In this document: piece after piece, positions 9,033-19,533 of the stretch
Numbering within the stretch: position 1 is the first letter of the stretch
How the letters are laid out: every line of letters begins with the position of its first letter
Assembly (NCBI RefSeq): GCF_019049625.1
Contig: NZ_JAFMOY010000119.1
Coordinates: 50,449-114,448 of the forward strand
Direction: 5' to 3'
DNA length: 64,000 nt
DNA from: Rahnella ecdela
Lineage (GTDB): Bacteria; Pseudomonadota; Gammaproteobacteria; Enterobacterales; Enterobacteriaceae
Notes under the pieces: generated by a model
Seen by the model: the letters and a program-made list of their open reading frames with translations, nothing else
Told to the model about the DNA's origin: nothing
The model's database searches: none
Program-made: the position numbers and the translations under genes

Positions 9033-10655
9033 ATGCCTACGACTATCGGGATCACCGCCGAAAAACTCGCCCTTTATGGGATCCATCAGAATAGCGAAAT
9101 CGTCTATAACCCTGATTACGAAACTCTTTTTAACGAAGAGACGGCGCCGGGTCTCGAAGGCTTTGAGCGCGGGCAGGTAACAGAACTGGGTGCCGTCAAT
9201 GTCGATACCGGCATTTTTACGGGTCGTTCGCCGAAAGATAAATACATCGTCCGCGATGACACCACCTGCGATACGCTGTGGTGGTCTGATCAGGGCAAAG
9301 GCAAAAATGATAATAAGCCGATGTCGCAGGAAACCTGGACATCACTGAAGGCTCTGGTGAGCAAGCAGTTGTCCGGCAAACGTCTGTTTATCATTGATGC
9401 TTTCTGCGGCGCAAACGCCGATTCCCGCCTGAAAGTCCGCTTTATTACCGAAGTCGCCTGGCAGGCGCATTTCGTCAAAAACATGTTCATCCGCCCGACG
9501 GAAAGTGAGCTGGAGAACTTCGAACCAGATTTCATCGTGATGAACGGGGCGAAATGCACCAATCCTGAATGGCAGAAACAGGGGCTGAATTCGGAAAATT
9601 TCATCGCCTTCAACCTGACCGAACGTATCCAGCTGATCGGCGGCTCGTGGTATGGCGGCGAAATGAAGAAAGGCATGTTCGCCGTCATGAATTATCTGCT
9701 GCCATTGCAGGGCATCGCGTCCATGCATTGTTCGGCTAATGTCGGCGAAAAAGGTGATGTCGCGGTATTCTTCGGGCTTTCTGGCACAGGTAAAACCACG
9801 TTATCGACGGATCCGAAACGCAAACTGATCGGCGACGATGAGCACGGCTGGGACGACGATGGCGTCTTCAATTTTGAAGGCGGCTGCTACGCAAAAACCA
9901 TCAAACTCAGCAAAGAAGCCGAGCCGGAAATCTTCAAAGCCATCAAACGCGATGCTTTGCTGGAAAACGTGATGGTCAGCGAAGATGGCAAAATCGATTT
10001 TGATGATGGCAGCAAAACCGAGAATACCCGCGTTTCTTACCCGATTTATCATATTGAAAATATCGTGAAGCCGGTTTCCAAAGCCGGACATGCCAGCAAA
10101 GTGATTTTCCTGACCGCTGATGCGTTTGGTGTGCTGCCGCCGGTTTCGCGCCTGACGGCTTCGCAGACGCAATATCATTTCCTTTCCGGTTTTACAGCCA
10201 AACTGGCGGGCACTGAGCGTGGCGTCAATGAACCGACCCCGACATTCTCCGCCTGCTTCGGTGCCGCATTCCTGATGCTGCACCCGACGCAATACGCACA
10301 AGTCCTGGTGAAACGTATGGAGGCCGCGGGCGCGCAGGCATATCTGGTGAATACCGGCTGGAACGGCACCGGCAAACGCATTTCGCTTAAGAATACTCGT
10401 GCGATTATTAATGCCATTTTAGATGGCACTATTGATGATGCCGAAACGTTCACTCTGCCGATGTTTAACCTGGCAGTTCCGACTGAGCTGCCGGGCGTCG
10501 ACGCTCATATTCTGGATCCGCGCAATACTTACGCCAGCCGTGAACAGTGGCAGGAAAAGGCAGAGCATCTTGCGCAGTTGTTTATCGATAACTTTGATAA
10601 ATATACCGACACACCGGCAGGTGCCGCATTAGTCAGCGCCGGACCAAAACGGTAG
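9033..10655 (+). CDS. pckA: Phosphoenolpyruvate carboxykinase (ATP)
   Basis: PckA converts oxaloacetate plus ATP to phosphoenolpyruvate, CO2 and ADP, the committing step of gluconeogenesis from C4 acids. The start at 9033 has a strong AGGAGCAGGG site and gives 540 residues, identical in length to E. coli PckA; an in-frame GTG 15 bases upstream would place the ribosome site inside the coding region. The P-loop GLSGTGKTT lies at about residues 248-256, the metal-binding kinase-2 region is LIGDDEHGW, and the substrate-binding [14 protein letters not shown] is near residues 61-75. It is monocistronic, with its own terminator. The upstream 226 bases contain a small inverted repeat (TCGCG/CGCGA at 8949-8965) of unknown role. 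Confidence 0.98.
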   Translation: MPTTIGITAEKLALYGIHQNSEIVYNPDYETLFNEETAPGLEGFERGQVTELGAVNVDTGIFTGRSPKDKYIVRDDTTCDTLWWSDQGKGKNDNKPMSQETWTSLKALVSKQLSGKRLFIIDAFCGANADSRLKVRFITEVAWQAHFVKNMFIRPTESELENFEPDFIVMNGAKCTNPEWQKQGLNSENFIAFNLTERIQLIGGSWYGGEMKKGMFAVMNYLLPLQGIASMHCSANVGEKGDVAVFFGLSGTGKTTLSTDPKRKLIGDDEHGWDDDGVFNFEGGCYAKTIKLSKEAEPEIFKAIKRDALLENVMVSEDGKIDFDDGSKTENTRVSYPIYHIENIVKPVSKAGHASKVIFLTADAFGVLPPVSRLTASQTQYHFLSGFTAKLAGTERGVNEPTPTFSACFGAAFLMLHPTQYAQVLVKRMEAAGAQAYLVNTGWNGTGKRISLKNTRAIINAILDGTIDDAETFTLPMFNLAVPTELPGVDAHILDPRNTYASREQWQEKAEHLAQLFIDNFDKYTDTPAGAALVSAGPKR

Positions 10656-10675
10656 CCCGGCATTTATCCCCCATC

Positions 10676-10701
10676 AGGCGCGGGCTTCCGCGCCTTTTTT
10701 A
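10676..10701 (+). terminator. Intrinsic terminator after pckA
   Basis: Stem AGGCGCGG pairs with CCGCGCCT around a four-base loop, followed by six T. Confidence 0.92.
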
Positions 10702-10757
10702 TTGCAACCGGTCAGGCGGCATTTAGAATGACTGCATTGCTGTCAGAGGAACCTCAT

Positions 10758-10970
10758 ATGGCGACTATTACCGTTCGTAATCTCGATGACGATGTGAAGG
10801 AATTACTGCGTATCGCGGCGGCCAAAAAAGGCCACTCGATGGAAGAAGAAGCGCGCTTAATCCTGAAACAGGCGTTAGTCCCCACTCAGCCTGACTTTGG
10901 TTTGGGCAGCCAGCTCCGCCAGCGTTTTTCCACCGTGATTACAGAGCCACTGGAACTGCCACCCAAATGA
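10758..10970 (+). CDS. FitA/VapB-type ribbon-helix-helix antitoxin
   Basis: This 70-residue protein opens with MATITVRNLDDDVKELL, a typical ribbon-helix-helix strand and helix, followed by a second helix (AAAKKGHSMEEEARLILK). FitA/StbC-like antitoxins of this shape bind their own promoter and wrap their C-terminus around a PIN-domain toxin. The ATG at 10758 follows AGAGGAACCTC; the longer upstream frame has no matching sequence. Its last codons overlap the start of the next gene by four bases (ATGA), the usual coupling in toxin-antitoxin pairs. The pair interrupts the pckA-envZ neighbourhood conserved in E. coli. Confidence 0.85.
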   Translation: MATITVRNLDDDVKELLRIAAAKKGHSMEEEARLILKQALVPTQPDFGLGSQLRQRFSTVITEPLELPPK

Positions 10971-11446
10971 TTATTCTCAACACTTCCGTCATTCTTGAGA
11001 TGATCAACCCCAGGCCACAAAAGAACGTTCTGCAATGGCTGGACGCGCAGGACACCACACAACTGTACCTGACCAGCCTGAGCGTGGCGGCACTGTTCAC
11101 CTGGGTTGAGGCATTGCCGGAGCATCAGCAAAAAGCCCCGCTTTCACAAGCGTTGCTGGAGATGCTCAATCATGATTTTGCCGGTCGTTTATTATCGTTT
11201 GATGCGGCAAGCGCCCTGTATTACCCGCAAGTAGCAGCCTCACTCAAAGCAGCCAGTATTGAGATGCCGGAACGCGACATTCAGCTCGCGGCTATTTGTC
11301 TGCATCACCAGGCGACTCTGGCGACGGATCAGGCAGACATGTTTACCCACACAGCCGTCGCACTGATTAATCCATGGGATGCGGGGGATACGCCGAGATG
11401 GCGGGAAGAAGCAGCAGAGTATTACGTGATGAGCAGGAAGAGCTGA
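10967..11446 (+). CDS. FitB/VapC-type PIN-domain protein, catalytic residues largely replaced
   Basis: This 159-residue protein aligns with FitB/VapC toxins through the family landmarks: the LDTNV opening (here LNTSV, residues 4-8), LYLTSLSVA, FAGRLLSFD, the D-x-Q-L-A-A-I helix (D104), ATLAT and the NPWD end. Active PIN toxins are Mg2+-dependent RNases using four acidic or polar residues. Here Asp5 is Asn, the conserved Glu of the second motif is Ala42, Asp104 is kept, and the fourth-motif Asp aligns with Met125 (an Asp lies one position earlier). About 18 extra residues follow the usual C-terminus. The fold should form, but RNase activity is doubtful. It could be a decayed toxin, or a protein kept only to bind the antitoxin. 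Confidence 0.82.
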   Translation: MIILNTSVILEMINPRPQKNVLQWLDAQDTTQLYLTSLSVAALFTWVEALPEHQQKAPLSQALLEMLNHDFAGRLLSFDAASALYYPQVAASLKAASIEMPERDIQLAAICLHHQATLATDQADMFTHTAVALINPWDAGDTPRWREEAAEYYVMSRKS

Positions 11447-11467
11447 ATTGTGGGTTGCCATCCGAAC

Positions 11468-11556
11468 GTGAGCTGTCGCCCACACCGTCTTAGGTCAAAA
11501 CCGTGAGCTGCCGCCCACACCGGCCTTAAGGGTGGCTTATCGCCACCACCCTTAAG
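11468..11556. repeat. Tandem 20-base imperfect repeat followed by a long hairpin
   Basis: Two copies of GTGAGCTG(T/C)CGCCCACACCG lie at 11468-11487 and 11503-11522, 35 bases apart and differing at one base. Directly after them an 11-base perfect inverted repeat (CTTAAGGGTGG at 11525-11535, CCACCCTTAAG at 11546-11556) forms a stable hairpin with a ten-base loop. It is not followed by a T-run, so it is not a classical terminator, but it could protect or end the toxin-antitoxin transcript. Confidence 0.6.
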
Positions 11557-11570
11557 AATCCCCGGCTCTT

Positions 11571-11675
11571 TTACTGCGCGCTATCGCGGGCACGACGGGC
11601 ATGTTTCGGCGCAGCGCGATAAGTGATCAACGGTATGAAGAAACCGAAACTTTCACCTGTCAGCCCTAATCCCAA
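11571..11675 (-). pseudogene. Possible C-terminal remnant of an unidentified protein
   Basis: Reading leftward from 11675 there are 34 codons to a TAA at 11571-11573 with no plausible start. The translation has a hydrophobic stretch (LGLGLTGESFGFFIPL) followed by a basic tail (KHARRARDSAQ), which resembles the end of a membrane protein. It lies just downstream of envZ on the same strand. It may be a decayed gene end left by the rearrangement that brought in the neighbouring toxin-antitoxin pair, or chance. I do not recognise the family. Confidence 0.2.
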
Positions 11676-11702
11676 TCAAGCGGGAGATTATGCTCCCCTT
11701 AA

Positions 11703-13780
<2,078 letters not shown>

Positions 13781-14438
13781 TTAAATCTCCCAAAGGCGTG
13801 AATGCCTGAAGCTTGTATTGTTAGAAATGTCAGCTAAAACAGACAGCGTTTAATGGTATATATTCTAGACGAAATTGTAACAATGATTATGGATTTCCTA
13901 ATTTATCAACAATATCAGAGGAATCTTCTGCCACCTAAGGTTGGTTTGTTACGGTTTGTCGTCATGGGCTTCGGGTCATGCGTTGTACGGGTTCCTTAAT
14001 TCTGCTCATAAATTGTCCATCCGTGCCTTCGACGTTCGGTAAAGCGACACTTTGTGAAACAAATATTTCTCCAAAGCGTCTCAATATATTACCCAGGCAG
14101 CCCGTGCATTAATATTTTTAAGAACCGGGTGCATTATACGAATTCTATTAAAGCGTTTAATTAAAAATATAACCCCATTCAAATCCGTTAGATTTTATAT
14201 TTCCAAAAAAAAAGAAAAATCAATACCATGAATTAAATACAACCAACTGATCATGAAAACATATATATAACCTTTGTTTTTATATCAAAATTCATCACAA
14301 TAAAATCCCTACCCTGTTCAATCGATAAAACAGTTGATAGACTCCGTTTTACACAGACGCCTCATTAATATTACTTACCTATTTTTAGATGCATCTGTGC
14401 TCCGATTTTTCAATGTTTTATTTCAGAATGGATGCAAA
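13781..14438. promoter_or_regulatory. AT-rich intergenic region between ompR and the fimbrial locus
   Basis: This 658-base gene-free stretch must hold the ompR promoter (left part, minus strand) and the fimbrial promoter (right part, plus strand). From about 14080 onward it becomes clearly AT-rich, with poly-A/T tracts (for example 14200-14225), the sort of DNA usually bound by H-NS in front of acquired fimbrial genes. I looked for short inverted repeats bounding an invertible promoter as in fimS and did not see a convincing pair. No RNA gene is recognised. Confidence 0.4.
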
Positions 14439-14993
14439 ATGAAAAAGACAAATAAGCTCATAGTTGGCACTTTACTCCTGGCGTTAGCGGGAAGCAGTTA
14501 TGCAATAGATGGTAAAATAAACTTCACTGGTGCTATTATTAAAACGGCCTGTGTGATTAATAATGGCAGCGATATAGATGTTCAGTTAGGAACTTATTCC
14601 GCTGCTCAATTTCAGCAAATCGGTGATACTTCACCTGAAATCCCCTTTACTTTGCCGCTGACAAATTGCCCTGTAGCACAAAAAGACACTGATCCGGTGC
14701 CGCACTTTATCATCTGGATGGAGGCTGAGGCCGTGGATGCTACTCACCCGAATCTGGTCAAACTGGGGAATTCTTTTAGTGATCCGATGGCAGACGGCGT
14801 AGGTATTCAGATTATGGATGCGGCGACAAAACAAGTCATGCTTCTCAACACGCTGCCAACATTGAGTTATGACATCAAAACAGCCACGATGAATGTCAAT
14901 CTTCTTGCGAATTACAAGTCATTCAAAAATCCAACAGAAATTATCGCAGGACCGGCAGATGCCAGCGTTAATGTCACCCTGGATTATCGTTAA
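14439..14993 (+). CDS. Fimbrial major subunit (chaperone-usher pilin)
   Basis: This 184-residue exported protein has a clear signal peptide (MKKTNKLIVGTLLLALAGSSYA, cleaved before IDGK). The mature part begins with an alternating hydrophobic donor strand (GKINFTGAII) and carries the pilin disulfide pair (Cys in TACVINNG and in LTNCPVAQ). It ends in the conserved penultimate-Tyr pattern VTLDYR. These are features of type-1-like pilins assembled by donor-strand exchange. The ATG at 14439 is favoured because it begins the signal peptide; the ribosome site is weak (GGAT). It is the first gene of a four-gene locus (pilin, chaperone, usher, tip subunit). Base composition is AT-richer than the neighbouring housekeeping genes, suggesting horizontal acquisition. 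Confidence 0.85.
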   Translation: MKKTNKLIVGTLLLALAGSSYAIDGKINFTGAIIKTACVINNGSDIDVQLGTYSAAQFQQIGDTSPEIPFTLPLTNCPVAQKDTDPVPHFIIWMEAEAVDATHPNLVKLGNSFSDPMADGVGIQIMDAATKQVMLLNTLPTLSYDIKTATMNVNLLANYKSFKNPTEIIAGPADASVNVTLDYR

Positions 14994-15085
14994 GAAATAG
15001 AGCCCGGCAGATTTTTTATAGAATCTGCCAATAAAATAATAGCCTTACCTTTTATTCATATCACTTACCCGAGAGTAATAAAGAC

Positions 15086-15772
15086 ATGCGTGAACTGATA
15101 TGCTTTATTATTAAAATTTCAATAATATTTTTTACTTTCATTCAGGTAAGCTATGGCGGGGGGATTCTTGTCGGACAGACCCGTGTCATTTATAACGCCG
15201 ATAAAAAAGAAGCCTCATTGCCACTGAGCAATAAATCTGAAAAAAATCCTTTTCTTATACAGTCATGGATTGAGAACGGCGATACTAAAACTCGCGGACC
15301 CTTTGTTGTAACGCCACCACTGTTTCGGCTCAATGCAAATGAAGACAGCAGTTTACGGATCTCATATACGGGAGGTGAATTACCTAAAAACAAAGAATCT
15401 GTATTTTATATTAATGTAAGGGCAATTCCTTCAACACCTAAAAATAGTCTCAATGAACTCAGACTCATTATAAATACCCGGATAAAACTCTTCTACCGAC
15501 CGTCTGGTCTGGAAGGGAAACCTTATGACGCTTACAAATTGCTGCAATTTTCCCGCACGTCAGGCGGGCTAACTATTAAAAACCCCACACAGTTTTATGT
15601 GGTGTTCAGCTATCTCATGGTCGGAACTACCCTCTATAAAGATGTGGAAATGGTCGCTCCGGGCGGACAAATCACCGTCAAACTGCCGGAAAGTAATCAT
15701 AGCAATACCATTGAGTGGAGCTCGATTAATGATTATGGGGGCGACTCCCGACCAGAAAAACGAGCGCTGTAG
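15086..15772 (+). CDS. Periplasmic fimbrial chaperone (PapD/FimC family)
   Basis: This is 228 residues with an N-terminal signal peptide (hydrophobic residues 5-23). The two-Ig-domain chaperone fold is indicated by the opening strand VGQTRVIYNADKKEASLPL, whose Arg and a later Lys normally anchor the subunit C-terminus, by RGPFVVTPPLFRLNANEDSSLRI, and by the highly conserved FYINVRAIP. The short region before FYINV places it with the short-loop (FGS) chaperones. It holds pilins in the periplasm and passes them to the usher. It lies 92 bases after the pilin gene and 57 bases before the usher gene. The sequence is AT-rich, with many AAA and ATT codons. Confidence 0.9.
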   Translation: MRELICFIIKISIIFFTFIQVSYGGGILVGQTRVIYNADKKEASLPLSNKSEKNPFLIQSWIENGDTKTRGPFVVTPPLFRLNANEDSSLRISYTGGELPKNKESVFYINVRAIPSTPKNSLNELRLIINTRIKLFYRPSGLEGKPYDAYKLLQFSRTSGGLTIKNPTQFYVVFSYLMVGTTLYKDVEMVAPGGQITVKLPESNHSNTIEWSSINDYGGDSRPEKRAL

Positions 15773-15829
15773 CAGTCACGGAAAAAACAATCAGTCAGAC
15801 AAGCCTTTTGAAGTTCAGGGACGATAACA

Positions 15830-18370
15830 ATGGATCACCCTCCGTTTGCAAAACATCCGGCCTGCTGCCGGCACCAGTTTCATCAGCACCGTTTATTTTT
15901 ACTGTTCTGCATGACTGGCTTGGTGAATATCAGCGCAATGGAGGTTAAACCGGCGAGGGCTGCAGAAGCAGCTTATTTTGATCCCAACTACCTACAGCGT
16001 ACCGGTCAGGAAACGGGAAATGTCGACCTCTCGGTATTTACTCTTAGCGATAAAGCCCAGGTTCCTGGCGTCTATGACACAGTGATTTATGTCAATCATG
16101 ACAAAGTCCTGCAACAGAAAATCCGCTATGACGCTTTGCCTGATGGATCACTGGCACCACAAATTTCGACTGATTTACTGCGATCTCTGGGCGTGCGGGT
16201 CGATGCTTTTCCGACATTATCCCGCCATCAACATGATGCACCGCTAGGGGCTTTAACACAGTATATACCTGCTGCAACAGCCACTCTGGATTTCAACCGC
16301 ATGAGGCTCGATGTCAGCATTCCACAGGCCGCGATGGATAAAAAAGCGAATGGCTATGTTGACCCCCAAAGGTGGGATGATGGCGTACCGGTGCTGTTTT
16401 CCAATTACTCATTTTCTGGCGCTCAGCGTAAGAATCAAAATAGCAACGATGACTCAAACCAGTATCTGAATCTGCAAAATGGATTTAACGCGGGCGCATG
16501 GCGCTTTCGAAACTACAGCACTTACAGCAGCAGTGACGGACAGCAAAGCTGGGACGCTATTGCCAGCTATGTCCAGAGAGACATTAAACGGCTCAAATCT
16601 CAATTGCTCATCGGGGAAAGTGCAACACCAGGTGATTTATTTCCGAGTTTACAGTTTACGGGGATTCAGCTCTCCTCTGACGATAATATGCTACCTGACA
16701 GCCAGCGCGGATTTGCCCCGACTATCCGGGGCATCGCCAGTTCTAACGCAGAAGTTACCGTCCGGCAGGACGGATACATTATTTATCAAAGCTATGTCGC
16801 GCCGGGTGCCTTTGAAATAAACGATTTATATCCTTCTTCTTATAGTGGCGACATGGAAGTCACCATCAAAGAAGCCGATGGCAGCGAACGTAAATTCAAT
16901 CAGCCCTTCTCCGCTGTACCAATTATGCAACGTCCGGGTCGCCTGAAATACAGCACCACATTCGGGAAATATCGTTCCACTGATAATGAGGATAATGAAC
17001 CTGACTTTGCACAGGGAACGGTGATTTATGGCATCTCAAACGAAATTACTGTTTACGCCGGCACACTCGCTTCACCCGATTATCTTTCCGGCCTGGTGGG
17101 TACAGGGTTCAGTCTGCTATCTCTGGGATCTATTTCTTTCGATATGACCCACGCGCAAACTCAGCAGGACGATGGGCAGCGCGACAACGGGCAGTCCTAT
17201 CGCATCCAGTACTCAAAAAACGTTGAATCTACTGATACCAATCTCACTCTCGCCAGTTACCGCTATTCGACCAGTAAATTCTATGATTTTGATGAAGCCA
17301 ATCAGCGGCAAAATGACAATGATTCACAAGATAATCATAAACGCAGCAAGCTCCAGCTCAGCATTAACCAGACGATATGGGAGGGCGCCAGCTTATATGT
17401 CACGGCTTACAAGCAAAGCTACTGGGGTGGGAGTGAGCAGGAAAAAAACCTCTCGTTCGGACTCAACACCAGCCTGAATGGGATCAGCTATAACGTTTCT
17501 TACTCCTACAGCAAATTGCAGGGAGACGAGGATGATCAACAGATAGCCCTGAATATCCGAATTCCGCTAAGCCGCTGGCTGCCGAACAGTTGGGCTACTT
17601 ACAATGCAACCCATCAGAAAGGGGCGCAAACGCGGCAGCAAGCCGGACTCACTGGCACATTACTTGATGATAACCGGCTCAGTTACTCGCTCCAGCAAAG
17701 TCATGCTAATCAGGGCGGCAGTGACAGCAGTAGTCTGAATGCCTCTTATCGTTCGGCGTACGGTACGCTCAATACCGGTTATTACTACGATAAAGAATCG
17801 CAGCAAACCAGCTATGGTCTGGCCGGTGGCATCGTCGCGCACTCACATGGCATCACACTATCCCAGCCATTAGGGGACTCGTTTGCACTGATTGATACCA
17901 ATGGCGCGAGCGGCGCGCGTGTGCAAAATATCCCCGGCGTCAAAACCGACTGGCGGGGCTTTGCTGTGGTTCCTTATCTCACGTCTTATACCGAAAATCA
18001 TATCGTTCTGGACACTGCCACCCTGCCTGCCGACGTTGATGTCACGCAAAACTCCGAACTGGTCATTCCGAACAAAGGCGCCATGGTTGTCGCACATTTT
18101 GATGCGCACGTGGGCGTTCGCGCATTGATTACGCTTATCCAGCCGGGCGGTAAAAAAGTACCTTTTGGCGCAGTCGCGGTGAGCGAAGACCAGACGCAGG
18201 AAAACATCGTTGACGATGGCGGCCTATTGTATTTATCCGGGATCAAAACGGATGAACCGAGTGTTATCCACGTGAAATGGGGCACTACCGCCAGTCAGCA
18301 ATGCAAAGCCACCCTTAATCTGCAACCAGCGGCCTCTCAGATTCAGTCGGTAACAGCCTCATGTCTTTAA
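15830..18370 (+). CDS. Outer-membrane fimbrial usher (FimD/PapC family)
   Basis: The 846-residue protein has a signal peptide in its first 45 residues (unusually long N-region, cut near ARAAEA), then the usher N-domain (YFDPNYLQ, VPGVYDTVIYVN). The beta-barrel and plug follow: the QRGFAPTIRGIASSNAEVTVRQDG region, VAPGAFEINDLYP and DGSERKFNQPFSAVP are textbook usher motifs. C-terminal Ig-like domains end with two Cys (TASQQCKA, TASCL). Ushers secrete and polymerise pilin subunits delivered by the chaperone. The length is normal and there is no frameshift. It is followed after ten bases by the tip-subunit gene, so translation is likely coupled. Confidence 0.95.
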   Translation: MDHPPFAKHPACCRHQFHQHRLFLLFCMTGLVNISAMEVKPARAAEAAYFDPNYLQRTGQETGNVDLSVFTLSDKAQVPGVYDTVIYVNHDKVLQQKIRYDALPDGSLAPQISTDLLRSLGVRVDAFPTLSRHQHDAPLGALTQYIPAATATLDFNRMRLDVSIPQAAMDKKANGYVDPQRWDDGVPVLFSNYSFSGAQRKNQNSNDDSNQYLNLQNGFNAGAWRFRNYSTYSSSDGQQSWDAIASYVQRDIKRLKSQLLIGESATPGDLFPSLQFTGIQLSSDDNMLPDSQRGFAPTIRGIASSNAEVTVRQDGYIIYQSYVAPGAFEINDLYPSSYSGDMEVTIKEADGSERKFNQPFSAVPIMQRPGRLKYSTTFGKYRSTDNEDNEPDFAQGTVIYGISNEITVYAGTLASPDYLSGLVGTGFSLLSLGSISFDMTHAQTQQDDGQRDNGQSYRIQYSKNVESTDTNLTLASYRYSTSKFYDFDEANQRQNDNDSQDNHKRSKLQLSINQTIWEGASLYVTAYKQSYWGGSEQEKNLSFGLNTSLNGISYNVSYSYSKLQGDEDDQQIALNIRIPLSRWLPNSWATYNATHQKGAQTRQQAGLTGTLLDDNRLSYSLQQSHANQGGSDSSSLNASYRSAYGTLNTGYYYDKESQQTSYGLAGGIVAHSHGITLSQPLGDSFALIDTNGASGARVQNIPGVKTDWRGFAVVPYLTSYTENHIVLDTATLPADVDVTQNSELVIPNKGAMVVAHFDAHVGVRALITLIQPGGKKVPFGAVAVSEDQTQENIVDDGGLLYLSGIKTDEPSVIHVKWGTTASQQCKATLNLQPAASQIQSVTASCL

Positions 18371-18380
18371 GGAAATTCAC

Positions 18381-19484
18381 ATGAAAATATCCAAACCTGG
18401 AACCTCCGTCGCTTTATTCGTAATGACTGCGTTTCTCGCGGGGATTTATTCTGCGCAGGTTCGGGCCGGAGTCGCCGTGTGTGAACCGACGAATGGCAGC
18501 GCGGGGTCTTATGAAAATACGTTGATACGCAATTTACGCAGTCAGGAAAATGTCAAAGGAGCGTCCCTCAACCAGGCGATGAACAGCCCTCAGCAAAGCT
18601 ATCACATCAGTTGTAATTGCACGGATTCAGATGCCTCAGCAGCCAACGGTGTCCTCATCATGTATAGCCTTGTGTCCTCACTACCGCTTGGACATGCGAC
18701 CAATTACTATAAAATTACTGATCATCTTGATCTGATGACGCAAATCACTCTCCCCAAGAATGGTGATGTGACCGTCCCCACCAGTAAAGCCGTCAGTGAC
18801 GGCACTCATCACTGGGACAAAGGCGGCACAGGCATTTGTCAGCAGCAAAAGACTCAGGATACCTTTGTCACCGGCTCGCAAGGGGTTCTGACGTTTTATC
18901 TCACGACACCGTTTGTGGGTGAAATATTAATCCCTCGAACAGAAATCGCCAGAGTCTATGCTTCTTCGGCAACCAGCGTAACGACCGCGCCGCCACTAGG
19001 TGCGCCTGTTGCAATTCTTTATATCAGCGGCACACTGACTGCCCCGCAAAGCTGTGAAATCAATCAGGGTGAAGTTATTTCCGTTAACTTCGGCACCATT
19101 CAGGCCAGCCACTTCACTAAATTGAATAATGCGCCGGATAATTACCGGCCAGTGACATTTGATATCAGATACGACTGCACATCTCAGGGATTACCGGTGA
19201 TCCCCACAGGTGACAAATTACTGATGCTATTAGATGGTGCAGACGTGGAAAAACAATATTATCTGGTTGCACGGCGCAGGCCTTCTGACAACAAGGCTGA
19301 TATCGGCATTGTGGTCGAGGATTCTTCGGGAATTTATATGCCATTCCTTCAGGGGGTTTTACCGATGAACCAAAACGGGCTTGGCAAAATTACCCTGACA
19401 GCGATGCCGATAAATCTGGTCGGGGGGGAACTTGATACCGGTGAATTCCAGGCAATGGCCACCCTGAGAGTGGACATACGCTGA
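18381..19484 (+). CDS. Fimbrial tip adhesin/minor subunit with C-terminal pilin domain
   Basis: The product is 367 residues, about twice a normal pilin. A signal peptide (residues 1-29, cut after QVRA) is followed by an N-terminal domain of about 190 residues with several Cys (VCEPTNG, HISCNCTDSD, GICQQQK) that matches no lectin I can name. A C-terminal pilin domain starts near residue 205 (GTLTAPQSCEINQG, RYDCTSQG) and ends MATLRVDIR. This two-domain layout is that of FimH-like tip adhesins, so the N-terminal domain probably sets receptor specificity; the receptor cannot be deduced. It is the last gene of the locus and converges on pbpC with about 50 bases between them. Confidence 0.8.
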   Translation: MKISKPGTSVALFVMTAFLAGIYSAQVRAGVAVCEPTNGSAGSYENTLIRNLRSQENVKGASLNQAMNSPQQSYHISCNCTDSDASAANGVLIMYSLVSSLPLGHATNYYKITDHLDLMTQITLPKNGDVTVPTSKAVSDGTHHWDKGGTGICQQQKTQDTFVTGSQGVLTFYLTTPFVGEILIPRTEIARVYASSATSVTTAPPLGAPVAILYISGTLTAPQSCEINQGEVISVNFGTIQASHFTKLNNAPDNYRPVTFDIRYDCTSQGLPVIPTGDKLLMLLDGADVEKQYYLVARRRPSDNKADIGIVVEDSSGIYMPFLQGVLPMNQNGLGKITLTAMPINLVGGELDTGEFQAMATLRVDIR

Positions 19485-19533
19485 AGCGGTCATTGTGCCG
19501 CGCAACACTCTCTAATGTGCCTGGCCAGCGCCC

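Noticed and set aside
14080..14438. Possible phase-variable invertible promoter before the fimbrial genes
   Set aside because: I looked for matching inverted repeats bounding the AT-rich region and found no convincing pair, and there is no recombinase gene nearby.
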